Shown in pieces: positions 1-48,960 of a stretch of DNA of 64,000 nt; position 1 is the first letter of the stretch; each line of letters opens with the position of its first letter. The translations under genes and the position numbers were made by a program. The stretch is from Tretioscincus oriximinensis. Lineage: Eukaryota; Chordata; Lepidosauria; Squamata; Gymnophthalmidae. The stretch spans positions 1,291,889-1,355,888 of the forward strand of contig JAJVDF010000228.1 in NCBI GenBank assembly GCA_022410635.1, read 5' to 3'. The notes beneath the pieces are model-generated. The model was not told the DNA's origin, did not search any database, and was given only the letters and a program-made list of their open reading frames with translations.

Positions 1-1186
1 CATGAAGCCACAAGCGTGAGAAACGCTAATTCCTTGTGCCGGGATTTTTAACAGGATTTTTCTAGTTACCGGAGGCAGGGCTAGATGTGACATCACATAT
101 GATGTCACTTCCAGTCTCTGCTTCTGGGAATGGTGCCCAGACACCATTCAGAAATCTCCGAGCATGTTCCATGTGCAAGTAAAGCCCAAAATGTCTGAGA
201 TTTTTGTGCTCCAGGTCTGAGATTTCCAGCCAGAAAATTCCCACCACTTTTTTCATGATCACTTTTTTTCTGTGCTAATTCAAAAGAAAAAAGCAGCTGG
301 AGCACCCAACTGCTCTCTCAAGCATAAATAAAGAAACTTCATAAAAGTTCAGGAGGAAAAAGTGGGATAATGGATCTTGCTTGTGCTTCCTCAGCTGGAT
401 AGCTGCAGTCCCAGAAGGCAGAAGCCCCATAATCATGCTGCTAGAGCATTTAAAAAAACTTTTGTGGATATACCTTCATTGTCAAAAATCAAAATTATTC
501 ATAAGATGAGCCCCGGTTTTACTGTGTGCAGANGGACCTTCCAAGGTACGTGCTTATTCTATTCCTTTGAACCGGGATTTTATCTCCTGATATATAATAC
601 TATAAAGAAATAGGAACAAAGGGGGTCAAATTTTCCTTTAAGTCTTTTTGAGTCCAGGCAGCACAGGGAATATTCTGTAAAATGATTAATGCTTAATCCT
701 GGATCTTAGCTGGGCAAAAATAATATCTACCAGGCATACATTTTACAGCAGCACTTTTGCCCCAATCAGCTTAAACAGGCTTCTCCAAGAACATATACCC
801 AAGTGTATATTTCTAGTCGTGCTGTTCCCATGGCAACCACCAGCATCAGAGGCTACTTGTGAGCTGGGGATGTCCCTTCTGACAAAACTCTCAATAACTT
901 GCTATCAATCATATATCATGCCATGGAAAAGTATTTCCCACCTTCCTGATTTCTTTTGTTGCTGCATATTTACTTATTTGTTTTAGACCTTCAAACAAAA
1001 TTAGAAAGGAGATGAAGATATCCTGAACGTAGAGTACAACTTTTAAATGTTTCTTTTATTTTACTGAAGGAAAAAAAAAAATCCAAACCCTTTATGACCT
1101 TTGTGAAAAACGGAATGCCCACTAACTTCAGTATATGACTGTGCCATTTTTAGCAGCAACAACTGCAACAAAATACTTCTGATAAC
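1..1186. other. Intronic sequence, nothing recognised
   Basis: AT-rich sequence presumed to lie in the NALCN intron before the first exon seen. Short open frames on both strands have no coding character. A poly-A run near 1069-1081 is the only simple-sequence feature. Confidence 0.5.
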
Positions 1187-1494
1187 CAGTGCTTTTTTTC
1201 TAGAAAAAAAGGTGACGGTACTAACGCCGGCGAGGGGGGGCGGCGTTAGCGGCAGCGGTGACGAGGGGGGGCGGGGGCGTGGTGGTGGGGGGCGGGGCGG
1301 TGGTGGGGNGGGGGGNNGGGGCGGTGGNGGGGCGGGGGCGGTGTTAGCGGNGGCGAGGGGGNAGGGTGTGNTAGCGGCTGCCGCCCCGCCGCTGCCCCCC
1401 GCTGCCGCCCCCCACCGCTGCCGCCCCCCCCGCCCACCTAAATAAAAGGTGCCAGAACTGTGTTCCGGCGCGTTCCAGCACAAAAAAAGCCCTG
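1187..1494. mobile_element. hAT-type non-autonomous element (MITE) with GC-rich interior
   Basis: An 8-bp direct repeat, ctgataac, occurs at 1179-1186 and 1495-1502. The 308 bp between begins cagtgcttttttt and ends with the near-complement aaaaaaagccctg. An 8-bp target duplication and CAG...CTG ends are the signature of the hAT superfamily. No transposase frame is present. The interior (about 1225-1435) is G-rich in its left half and C-rich in its right half, with several ambiguous bases. Just inside the left end, 1192-1211 is a perfect 20-bp T7-CTAG-A7 palindrome. Long open frames through this block are a by-product of its GC content. Confidence 0.8.
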
Positions 1495-1589
1495 CTGATA
1501 ACACACAACCAATTCTATCATCTCACTGTGAAGGAATTCTGATTCATTTTTCTTTGCAGGAATGCTTTAATTCAGTCATTTCTGATGGC

Positions 1590-1720
1590 TTAAGAACATA
1601 AGAGGAGCCATGCTGAATCTGGCTACATTCAATCTAGTCCAACATTGCATCACACATTGGGGGGCACCAGTTGCAGTGGGGAGTCCCCATTAAGGTCCTG
1701 TCTTTATATCTAATTGGACT
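1590..1720 (-). mobile_element. CR1/L2-like LINE 3'-end fragment
   Basis: The stretch starts taagaacataagaggagcca and continues with a tract complementary to the 3' UTR end seen at 63470-63527 and 39600-39693 (…ctagatgg…atggctcttcttatgttctta). It is therefore a 5'-truncated LINE tail in minus orientation. The 5' boundary is uncertain. Confidence 0.65.
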
Positions 1721-2293
1721 TTGGCCAGAGCACTGCAAAATCTTGATTTTGGTTTTTTTATTTGTACTTTAGATCATCCCAGGTGCATAGGCAAGTGTGC
1801 TTTGAATTCCGTTCATGGACTGGAAATAAGACAATCTTGGGCTAGATCTGCAATTAGAGAGCAGAATTCATGGTTCTATCAATTATAACAAATCAAGCTA
1901 TAATCCCCAAGCAACATTCTATCATGTTTGGCTGCTAATGATGTTCTTATTATGGAATGCTGTATTAATTTTATACCACATGCAATAGGTCCCATGTCAT
2001 CAAGGTGTTTTTTTGGTAGAAATGAAATGTTCCTTTTGGTTACCAGTGGTCTTCGCCTTTCTAATGCTAAAATCATGAATGCTGACATTATATGAGGCAA
2101 GTAAGGCCTGCAGTTCCTTAAATGTTCACCTTTTTGTGTGACTGGATACATCCTCAGTATGACCCTTGAAAAATCTTAGTGGATCAGCCACTTCTGGGAA
2201 GAATAATCACAGTTCCAAGTTTTCTCCATTTATAGATAATGACTGTCCGTGTGGTGCAATACTAACTAATGGACAATTTTAGCAAGGAACTGT
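1721..2293. other. Intronic sequence, nothing recognised
   Basis: Unremarkable AT-rich intron. The minus-strand open frame at 1879-2151 shows no similarity I recognise and no splice-bounded exon. Confidence 0.4.
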
Positions 2294-2372
2294 AGTAGCA
2301 CTTTAAAGATTATAAGAAAAAGAAATTGGTAGCAAAAGTTTTCATAGACTACATCTACTTCTTCAGCTGTAA
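2294..2372 (-). mobile_element. Degenerate fragment of the hammerhead-like repeat family
   Basis: On the minus strand this reads CTGAAGA (2360-2366), then a short self-complementary arm (GTAGA...TCTAT), then GAAA, and further on …ctttaaagtgctact. The same order of blocks occurs at 5936-6008. It is a diverged relative of the right terminus of the 4697-6019 element. Confidence 0.5.
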
Positions 2373-4165
2373 GGGGCAATTACTTTTTCACATAGATAAT
2401 ATTGGTGTTGAACAACTTTTTTCCGTCGATAAACGAAATGACCATTTGAAAGCTGTATGTTTCCTTAAACTGTCTTTGTCTCATATTGATTTTTTTTAAG
2501 ATCAGTTGTGACAATTATATAAAAAGAAATCAGAACAGGAGATCTTTTTTTCACAGCTCTGTATTTAGGGCCTCCCAAAAAGAACATTTAGTGCAAAGGT
2601 TCTCACTAACTTGCTGTCTATTTTATATTTTTGATCCATCTCCAGAACAGATAAAGCAATAATTATTTGCTTTTTGGCAGAATAGCTTATGTATTTAAAT
2701 TTGTATCTTACCATTTACTGGGTCTTATCAGTGTAGGGTATCTAAAATTTAGAATATTCAACTATTTTAAGTGGCTCTCTATCTGGACGTTTTATGCTAA
2801 AACATTTATTCAGAGAGATATTACAATAACATACAGTGGCAGTTGGGCTCTGGATTTGTGGGGTCTGGCAAACACTCCTAGATTAAAATCAATGATAAAA
2901 TCTCCATAGAAAACAATGGAGAACCATTGGCCAATCGTGAGCTTTCATAGAGGAGCTGCCAACAAATGAAAAAAAATTCCAGGCAGCTTTTTTAATTGAC
3001 AAAAGGGGTTGCTGATCTCAGAACCAATGGGAGGGCTGCCTAGGAGGGGCTATAGTCTCCCTCTCAGTCTCTGTAGAGGTGCCATTTTGTATTGGGATTC
3101 AGCTTGCAGACTGAGAGGGAGACCAGTAAGAGCTTGAATGTGTCTTCCTCCCAGCCACTTCCCTAACTTTATCGAGGCTGGAAGAACCTGCACTCCTCCA
3201 GCCCCAAACTGCACTGAAACAGCAGTGAAAGTTGATATTTGAAGGCATTGTTTCTGATGTGATACAACTGAGGCCAAAATGCCAGACAGAGTGAAGGAAA
3301 GGTGAAGCCTTAACTATTTTGACATTTATAACAATGATCTTGTTTCGCTAAGATTGACCTTAATCTCAGCATTTTGTCCTTTAATCAAAACACTTTGCAG
3401 ATATTAAAATATGTATATTATTCTGAATGAAGATTGTTCTTCTTTTATTTTCTTAATTTTATAGAAGGTGGAATTTTTTCCGGGACTGCAAAATCCACTG
3501 ATTTTATCTCTAGATAAAAATGATGTTTTAGTGGATAATAGTTTTAAAGAGGACAAAATATTAGTGAAACAAGCTGTTGTTTTTATAAATGTTGCTAAAC
3601 AGTCCTGCTATTGCTGATCCTTACTTTTTATATATTGTTGTCTGCAAATGAGTTATTTTTTATATAATGCTATACTTACACTATCACTATCATGTCATCC
3701 ATAAGCATGACATGATAGCCTTTTCTCTATATGGATTTGCCTCCCCTTCCCAGGAAACCCTGTAATAAATTCTGTCTTGTGTTTGGCTGTTCAGTATTCC
3801 TCCTCTCATTGGTTGCTGGCTTCATCAGGCAGCTCACCCGGTTTGTGAGCCTGCAAGTGAGGAGTTTTTTTACTCATTTTCACTTTCTCCAGTACTGGAG
3901 GTCTCAGCAGTCTCAGAAGCTCTCATCATTGATGTCCACACAGGGTAAAGAGCTACAAAAAGCTTTTGTTGCAAAAGCTAAAAAAATACTAGTAAGAAAA
4001 TGCATAATAACAGCTCTTTCTAGCACTCTTTCTAGTTGGCCTCCACAATTACTTCAAGCAAATCCTCCATTATCATGTTCTTATGGTGTGTTCAAATTTT
4101 ATTTATCTATTGTTCTTTAACATTTTCCCCTAAAATTCTGTATGCTACATTGTGTTCAGGTATTT
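2373..4165. other. Intronic sequence with one small hairpin
   Basis: No gene recognised. A perfect 12-bp inverted repeat, ctatcatgtcat (3687-3698) against atgacatgatag (3707-3718), encloses an 8-nt loop. The open frame 3731-4120 has no recognisable product. Confidence 0.4.
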
Positions 4166-4274
4166 GTACTACTACTACTACTACAACCATTTTGATAAAA
4201 CAATATGTACTACTCCTACTCCTAGTAGTAGTAGTAGTAGTAGTAGTCGTACATATTGTTTTATCAAAATGGTT
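4166..4274. repeat. Hairpin combining complementary TAC and TAG triplet runs
   Basis: A TAC run (about 4166-4184) is followed by a 26-nt arm (4185-4210), a short tactcctactcc spacer, a TAG run (about 4222-4247) and the exact reverse complement of the first arm (4249-4274). The two 26-nt arms match perfectly, with a 38-nt loop made almost wholly of triplets. Confidence 0.85.
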
Positions 4275-4696
4275 TAGAACAAAAGCAAACCAAAACCAAG
4301 CAGGCTATCATTTAAAGTTCTGTTCTGGATATATTCAAAAGCTTTCATAACTTCAACACATGGTGCTTAGTACACGCGGAAAAGATCAGTCCTGGACTGG
4401 CATGTTTTTGGGGGGGTTGGGATGAGCTGAACAGCCACCTGCTCAGGTAGATAGCTTGAACCAATATAAATGATATAGAAGCTAAGGAAGGAAAGTTTCC
4501 TGACTAATATATACTGTTCAGGCTTGGAACACGCCATCAGCCACAGTGCTTACTTTATGCATAGTGGCAGCAGAAGGAATTGGAATCTGTTTTATATTTG
4601 TAGAGTCAGTTTTTCATTCTCTGCAAATGGAAGGTCTCCAGGAATGGATCCCAGTACCAGGAACAGATCTGGCATTGGTAATACTCAGTAATTGTT
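4275..4696. other. Intronic sequence, nothing recognised
   Basis: No gene or recognised repeat up to the left target-site copy actcagtaattgtt at 4683-4696. Confidence 0.4.
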
Positions 4697-4810
4697 TTCA
4701 GTTTCAGAGAAATAGCCGTGTTAGTCTAGTAGAAAGTCCAGCAAAGGAGCTAGCACCACTTTGAGACTAACTTTATATATATATATATATATTAGTTATA
4801 ATCCGTACAG

Positions 4811-5888
4811 TTTCATCAATAGCTTACTTATTTACATATTACTACATTTCCAATCATTTAACCGTACTGACAAAAATACCCTTCCCTACCCTCCCTCTTC
4901 CCTCCGTCCTCCTTTGCATGTTATCGTTGTAGCGTATATTCATAGGGAACATATCAAATTAATTTTATAGATAATGGATGGGCTAGACGAATTTTGTATT
5001 AGATATTCTTTTATCCTGAGCCAGTTATTCTTAATTTCTATAATTTTTTGTATATCATATGAAGAGTTCACTTTAACTGAGTTGATTTCAACACTCATTT
5101 TTTCAATTAAATATTCTCTCCATCTCCACAACTCCCTATAAGATGCGTCCCTCCAACCCCTCACTAACACCATTTGAGCACATGATATTAAGGATTTTAC
5201 CATTCCTCTTGTATGAATATTTCTAATATGTTCCAGATTACCCAATAGTATAACCATTTTATCAGTTAGGACAATGTTTTCATCTATAATTTTGTTTATT
5301 TCTTTCTGTATTTTCCCCCAATATTCCTGTGAAGCCCTACAGCTNAGTTTCATCAATAGCTTACTTATTTACATATTACTACATTTCCAATCATTTAACC
5401 GTACTGACAAAAATACCCTTCCCTACCCTCCCTCTTCCCTCCCTCCTCCTTTGCATGTTATCGTTGTAGCGTATATTCATAGGACATCAAATTAATTTTA
5501 TTTTATCTATTAATTAATTTTATAGATAGTGGATGGGCTAGACGAATTTTGTATTAGATATTCTTTTATCCTTTATAATTTCTATAATTTTTTGTATATC
5601 ATATGAAGAGTTCACTTTAACTGAGTTGATTTCAACACTCATTTTTTCAATTAAATATTCTCTCCATCTCCACAACTCCCTATAAGATGCGTCCCTCCAA
5701 CCCCTCACTAACACCATTTGAGCACATGATATTAAGGATTTTACCATTCCTCTTGTATGAATATTTCTAATATGTTCCAGATTACCCAATAGTATAACCA
5801 TTTTATCAGTTAGGACAATGTTTTCATCTATAATTTTGTTTATTTCTTTCTGTATTTTCCCCCAATATTCCTGTGAAGCCCTACAGCT
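4811..5888. repeat. Tandem duplication of about 540 bp inside the composite element
   Basis: The block beginning tttcatcaatagcttactta occurs at 4811 and again at 5348, and both copies end at …gaagccctacagct (5344 and 5888). The copies are nearly identical apart from small indels near 4941-4975/5480-5526 and 5015-5035/5570-5580. A single ambiguous base at 5345 marks the junction. Either a real duplication or collapsed alternative haplotypes could explain this. Confidence 0.85.
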
Positions 5889-5930
5889 CCAAATTATATG
5901 GTAGTGGTCTGCCGGAATCTGGCAACCCTG

Positions 5931-5972
5931 CTTATCTGAAGAAGTAGACGTGTCTACGAAAGCTTATGCCAC
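5931..5972 (+). other. Hammerhead-ribozyme-like motif
   Basis: Reads CTGAAGA (5936-5942, fitting the core CUGANGA), one extra A, a self-complementary arm GTAGA-CGTG-TCTAC (5944-5957), GAAA (5958-5961), then GC-TTAT-GC (5962-5969), which could form a very short stem III. Hammerheads are known in Penelope-like retroelements. Against activity: an extra A sits before stem II, and CA follows where UH is expected at the cleavage site, so this copy may be inactive. Confidence 0.4.
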
Positions 5973-6033
5973 CCACTTTTCTCAAGTTAGTCTCAAAGTG
6001 CTGCTAGCTCCTTTGCTGGACTCAGTAATTGTT

Positions 6034-7648
6034 GTAAAAGATGTCCTCCTGACCATCACCACTTGTCCGGTATTCTGTTTACATGGTAGATATTGTCTAA
6101 ACTATTTTTGTCCCAACCAGTGTTTTGTCCAAATACAAATGCCAGAGATGTTTTATGATGAAAACAAACTGATATAGGAAAATTTGCCAATATTTTTCAT
6201 ACTCTAAAAATATATTCATAATAGTTTATGTAAACCCGTCATGGCCTATTCTAGCCCAACATGGCATGTAGACAAGAGGCCTATTAAATCACTTTCTGGA
6301 AAAGAATAAAGCCTGTTGTATTTTGAGCCAATATAAATAGAAATGGGTATACTAAAGTCCTGTACCTAATTGAAATACATAATGAATACCTATGGATATT
6401 CCACAAGTCAAATTGTTTGGAGTGTTTCTTTTGCTTAATACGAACAAGATGTCTGTTTAAATTCTATCACTACATAGAAGGCAGTTTTGAAATTCTTGAA
6501 ATGTGCTACATTCTGCCCTGCTCTAAAAATAATATGTGAATCCTGGCAGAATGAGATCCCCTGTATGCTGAAACATAAGCAATGTACTTCAGGACAAAAC
6601 ACCACCAGTCAAAATGTCACAAGCAGTTCTTCACATCCACGCCATCTTACCTCAATTCCGGTGCTTTGGATAAAAGGAGAATAAACAGCAGAGATGTCTT
6701 GCAAAGTACTAAATATGTTGTTTTTTGAATTCTTTCAGTTTATTCATTCCTAAGTGTTTTTCAACATTTAATATTATTATTTTTAAAGTGGAGAGGCAGG
6801 AAATAGAAATACGAGTTTGGGTTAGATGGTTACTATTTTTCTAAATAATATTGCCCATCATTTCCATTCAGCAAATTCACTTTGCTTTTCTTCCTTCCCT
6901 CCAGCCCCAGTTTAGTGTCAGTTTGGCTCTTGCACAAAAGAGAGAAAATGCTTTCCCCCATGTTTCAAGTGGCTGCATTAAACTATCAGAATGGTTTAAA
7001 TCCCCCAACAGTTTAAAGAGTCATATTGGCCACATGCTCCAAACACTGAGCACAAGACCATCCTCCCGTGCCTCCCCTTGCCCTCCTGTCCAAGGAGCCA
7101 GAGAGAATATCCCAAGCCCAGCTGGCTGCTTGGAGGCCAACAAAGGCTTCTTTTACATCTTGGGATGCAAACCACTGTACAACATTTCATTTTTCTTCCA
7201 CAAGAGTCCAATGCCTCTTTATGTCCTGCAGCAAGGGAGATTTTTCACAGAAGTTCTGAGATTCAGAAAAGGTAAAGAGCAGCATTGAAATATCATAAAA
7301 CTCCTTCACAGTACTCACCATATATGTTCAAGAAAAGAAACTGGGAACATTTATTTGTTACATATAATTTCAAATGCTGTGAGTTTCAAAAGAAAACAAA
7401 GTTAAGCACTTTCTATATATTGAACAAAGTGGGTTGAACAAAATATATGTCACACAGAGTAANTATTACCCCAAAACGTATTTGGGAGCCTTAAGAGAAG
7501 CTGAATGTCTTCCACTCCCCGACATGGAACATTATCTCAGCATGATAGATGTTGAATTGTACCATAAAATCACTTTGAGTGTAGATATTTTTAAGGCATA
7601 TTATTAATCGTTCTGTTATTCTTCATGAAATGCTTTTAGCTAACTTGA
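6034..7648. other. Intronic sequence, nothing recognised
   Basis: AT-rich sequence. Open frames at 6487-6684 and 6851-7288 lack splice-bounded structure or recognised domains. Confidence 0.4.
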
Positions 7649-7678
7649 TGTTGTTGTTGTTGTTGTTGCTGTTGTTGT
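7649..7678. repeat. TTG trinucleotide microsatellite
   Basis: About ten TTG units with one interruption (gct). Confidence 0.9.
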
Positions 7679-9289
7679 CATTCTGATTTTTGCTAGTATT
7701 TGCAGCATTCGTCAATCCATTATCAAGCTTTTCTAATTAGTATTCCATTTCCACCCTCAAAATGTATTTGCCAAGATAAGGCTGAGCATAATTGTGGCCC
7801 TTGGAATGCCCTTAAAGGACTAGTTCCCCTCCATTCACTATGCTATCATTAATCTGTACCCTTTGTTTATACTTACAGTATATGTAGTGCATGCGGCATT
7901 TTCTCTGGAGCTGATAGTTATTTTAGGGTCATTATCATTCAGGCACCTTCAGTTCCTTATCTATGATTAGATGTTATTCATCAGATGTCCTGGTGACTGT
8001 GCTGAAATCTAATTACACTGCTTTGTGGCTCTTGAACCTCCAGTTGAAAGTTTGCTTGTGATTCTGGAGGTGTTGCTGGGAGCTTTATGGTATTTATAAC
8101 TACTGTACTNTATATGTACTGAGAGTGGAGGGGAAATATGTCTATAGCAAGAAATGTGTACCTTTAAACAGGAAAACACTGAAGAAAAGAAACATACCTC
8201 AGGCCATTTGTTAATCCTATATTCTTATTCCTATTTTTTCACTGTCTATAGTATTCAACTTCTCACAGAAACTTCCTTTCTTATCTCTGCCTGAGCATGC
8301 TTGCTTGAAAGGAGCTAGTGGCTAGCTCACTTTTAACAAAAGTAGCTTTATGCCTTTGCTGGTTAGTCAGGAAATTTTTATTCAGAATCCCAGAGCTGAG
8401 ATATATGTTCTTCGGAGAGAAGTTCCTTGGATATATGCTACATCAGCAATAGCTTCCTAACTTCCTAGATACCATCCCACTCATTTTCCTTAATTCTCTC
8501 AACCTATACCTTTTTATACATAACCTTCCGACAGGATGAGAAAAAAAAGCAGTTACATGAGCCATGAACAGCACTAGATGATGTTCTAAAATGGAGAATA
8601 TCATTAGCTCAGGATTGGAATGTAGCAGGGTTGTCAGCTAGTTAGCCTACATCACCAAATGTGTCCAATAGATGCTAGGTGTGTTCAATTAGTGGCTTAT
8701 TATCTGGCTTTGTAGGAATTCTTTTCTTCCACAGAGATTTCACCAATAGGCTAGAAAGCCTCATCTGTGCAGAACAACTATGGTATTTAGGCCCATGTTC
8801 ATGGTCAGAGACACAAATCGAAGAGCATCTCTTTTCACATTGGCCTTGGCATGTTCTGAAAGATTTGACCAAGGACTTAAATATATACAAAGAGATTAAT
8901 GTACTAAAGGATTTTCAACTAGAGACACATAAATACTGCATATGTGATTTTCTTGGCATAACTATAGTCAGTAAAAGCCATGTGTGGATTATCAGTGTGG
9001 CAATATTTGGTGAAAGGAGGTGTCAACACACCAATCCCAGGTCATGATCAGGAACAAGGTGACTAAGAGCAAGAATCATTGATTCAAGATTGTGCAGAAT
9101 TTAGTACCAGCAAATACATATATCAGTCAACATTTCCCACAAATGTTGCAATCTCAGTGATTGTATATAGGCTTCAATATCTATATTAAAAATATGGACA
9201 TATTTTTGACACATTATCCAGTGGCCATGTTCCTAAAGAATGGAGGAGTGTCTATATTTTGGGAGAATGGGGTAGCAGCCAGGACTACT
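7679..9289. other. Intronic sequence, nothing recognised
   Basis: No gene or clear repeat. The open frame at 8679-9047 has no recognised similarity. Confidence 0.4.
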
Positions 9290-9660
9290 TATTTATTTTA
9301 TTTGTTTCTTTATTTGTTTGTTTGATGTCTATACCATGCTGTACCCAAAGATTTCATGCCCAGTTAACAATAAAAACGCAACTAACCTATTAAACAACAA
9401 TACCTGAAAAGTAGAGAAAGGAGAACTGTTTTTCAACCAAAGGCCAGGTTAAAGAGGTATAGCTTCAAGAGTTTTCTAAATGAATACAAAGTTAGTGACT
9501 GATGCACCTCAAGGGGCTGTTCCATCTAAAGACCATTCTATAGTCTGGGGCTGCCCCAGAGAAAGCCCTATCCTGGATTCCCACCCTCTTTGCTACTGAT
9601 ATTAGTAAGACAATAGGGATGGCATCTGCAGTTCTTAAGGCATGGGCAAGATGATATGAT
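9290..9660 (+). mobile_element. Probable old LINE-derived fragment
   Basis: Starts with a TTTATTTATTT-like run, followed by gatgtctataccatgctgtaccc, and later ctgttccat…tagtctggggctgcccca. Phrases of this kind are typical of dispersed LINE 3' remnants in reptile introns. The family is not identified, and both ends are approximate. Confidence 0.35.
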
Positions 9661-47730
<38,070 letters not shown>

Positions 47731-48685
47731 TTGACTGGACAGTGACATCCCTTGAAAGCACACTTATGCAAAGTTACTCTTAAAGCAAAATTTTTCATCT
47801 TTTTAAAATTAATAATCTAATTGACTCCCCGTCTGATGACCTTGCCATCCTTCAGCTCAACAAAACATATAACTTATTATTTCTGATCCATAATGGAATA
47901 AAAAACAACAGATATTATCAAGATTTGTGAGAAGCAGAAAGATTTTCGACTCACACTAGGAATCATTAGTGAAATTCCTGCTGTCAACAGGATTATCTGT
48001 ATATCTTCAGGTCTTCTGTGCCACATCCTGTATTCTTTTAAACTGGGAAATCTCTGCAAACAGCTTCCCCAAAACTAGGAAAATCTAAAGCTGCCATTTA
48101 CTGATTACTCTCTGCATTTTGTGTTTGGTTTTCAAAGTTACATAATTATGTCAGATTTCCCTGCAAGTCAACAAAATGTACTGGCTTCATTCTGAATGNT
48201 TTGGACAAAATTTACAGTGGAACTGAGTATTTGCTACCATACCAAGAAATGAAAATACTCCAAAGAAAATGCTTGTAGGGATTATTATTTTATTTTATTT
48301 TTGAGGGGGAGTCAATTATTGTTTCAGCTTTTTGAAATTTGTGGTTTAACCGATACAGTTCACATGTGGCACAATCCTTTCTGTGGATGTCTTGTTTGGT
48401 TTAGTTTTTATACAGCTGCTATCCAGTGAATTTTGCATATGTACAGANCAGAAATTCTGGATGTTTCATTTATCTTTTCTTTGTGAGCTCTCCATTGTCA
48501 TGTCTCCAAAAATCTGCTGTNGTGTGTCCCCTCATAATGTATTATAGATCAGGTCTTACCTTGTGTGCTATTGCTCACTAGGGATGTGCGCTAACAATCC
48601 GTTTGATCATGTCTGGATCCAAATGTGTTTGAAAGGGGGGGACAGTTCAAAAAAAGACTCTTCTCTATGGCAAAGTCACAGTGAA

Positions 48686-48960
48686 CATATACAGTTTGGC
48701 TGAATAGCTTTAAGAAACGAGTAGATAACTTCACGGAGCCCAAGTATAGCAATGGCTAGTTGAATGGATACTTAAATTCTGCCTCCATGTTAGTGAGGTA
48801 GACATGATTCTTCTATAGGGCATTTGCAAGGAGTCGAGAGCACATGAAAGCTTTCCCTTTTGCTTGAGAATGCCCAGAGTCAATTGGTGGGTCACTATAT
48901 GAGACAGAATGTTACATTAGTTGAGCTCTGATGGATTCTTCTTATGTTTTTATGTTCTTA
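48686..48960 (+). mobile_element. CR1/L2-like 3' end
   Basis: Contains ttggctgaatagctttaaga, gatggatac-like wording, aatgcccagagtcaattggt, gtcactatatgagacagaat and a terminal ttcttatgtttttatgttctta, the same succession as at 39388-39693. It lies in the presumed 3' UTR, in sense. Confidence 0.7.

Larger units (their letters stand above)
4697..6019 (-). mobile_element. Composite retroelement: inverted Penelope-like termini around an L1 ORF2 fragment
   Basis: Perfect 14-bp direct repeats actcagtaattgtt at 4683-4696 and 6020-6033 bracket the insertion. Near its ends, 4735-4773 and 5983-6021 are 39-bp inverted copies with a single mismatch. The interior on the minus strand encodes a C-terminal L1 ORF2 segment: a C...H...C zinc-knuckle-like stretch near 5920-5890, then YWGKIQ and VRGWRD. 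These align with FWEQIT and ARGWKE of the L1 copy at 61219-62341. The L1 part is tandemly duplicated. An AT dinucleotide run lies at about 4774-4791. The termini resemble a common sauropsid repeat that I associate with Penelope-like elements; that family name is inference, while the architecture is seen. Confidence 0.7.

Noticed and set aside
1061..1504. 147-codon minus-strand frame with proline-rich translation
   Set aside because: It lies within the hAT MITE and its GC-rich tract, contains ambiguous bases, and has no gene-like features.
4811..5888. Two repeated blocks considered as a CRISPR-like or satellite array
   Set aside because: Only two units of about 540 bp, carrying L1 coding sequence in a vertebrate intron.
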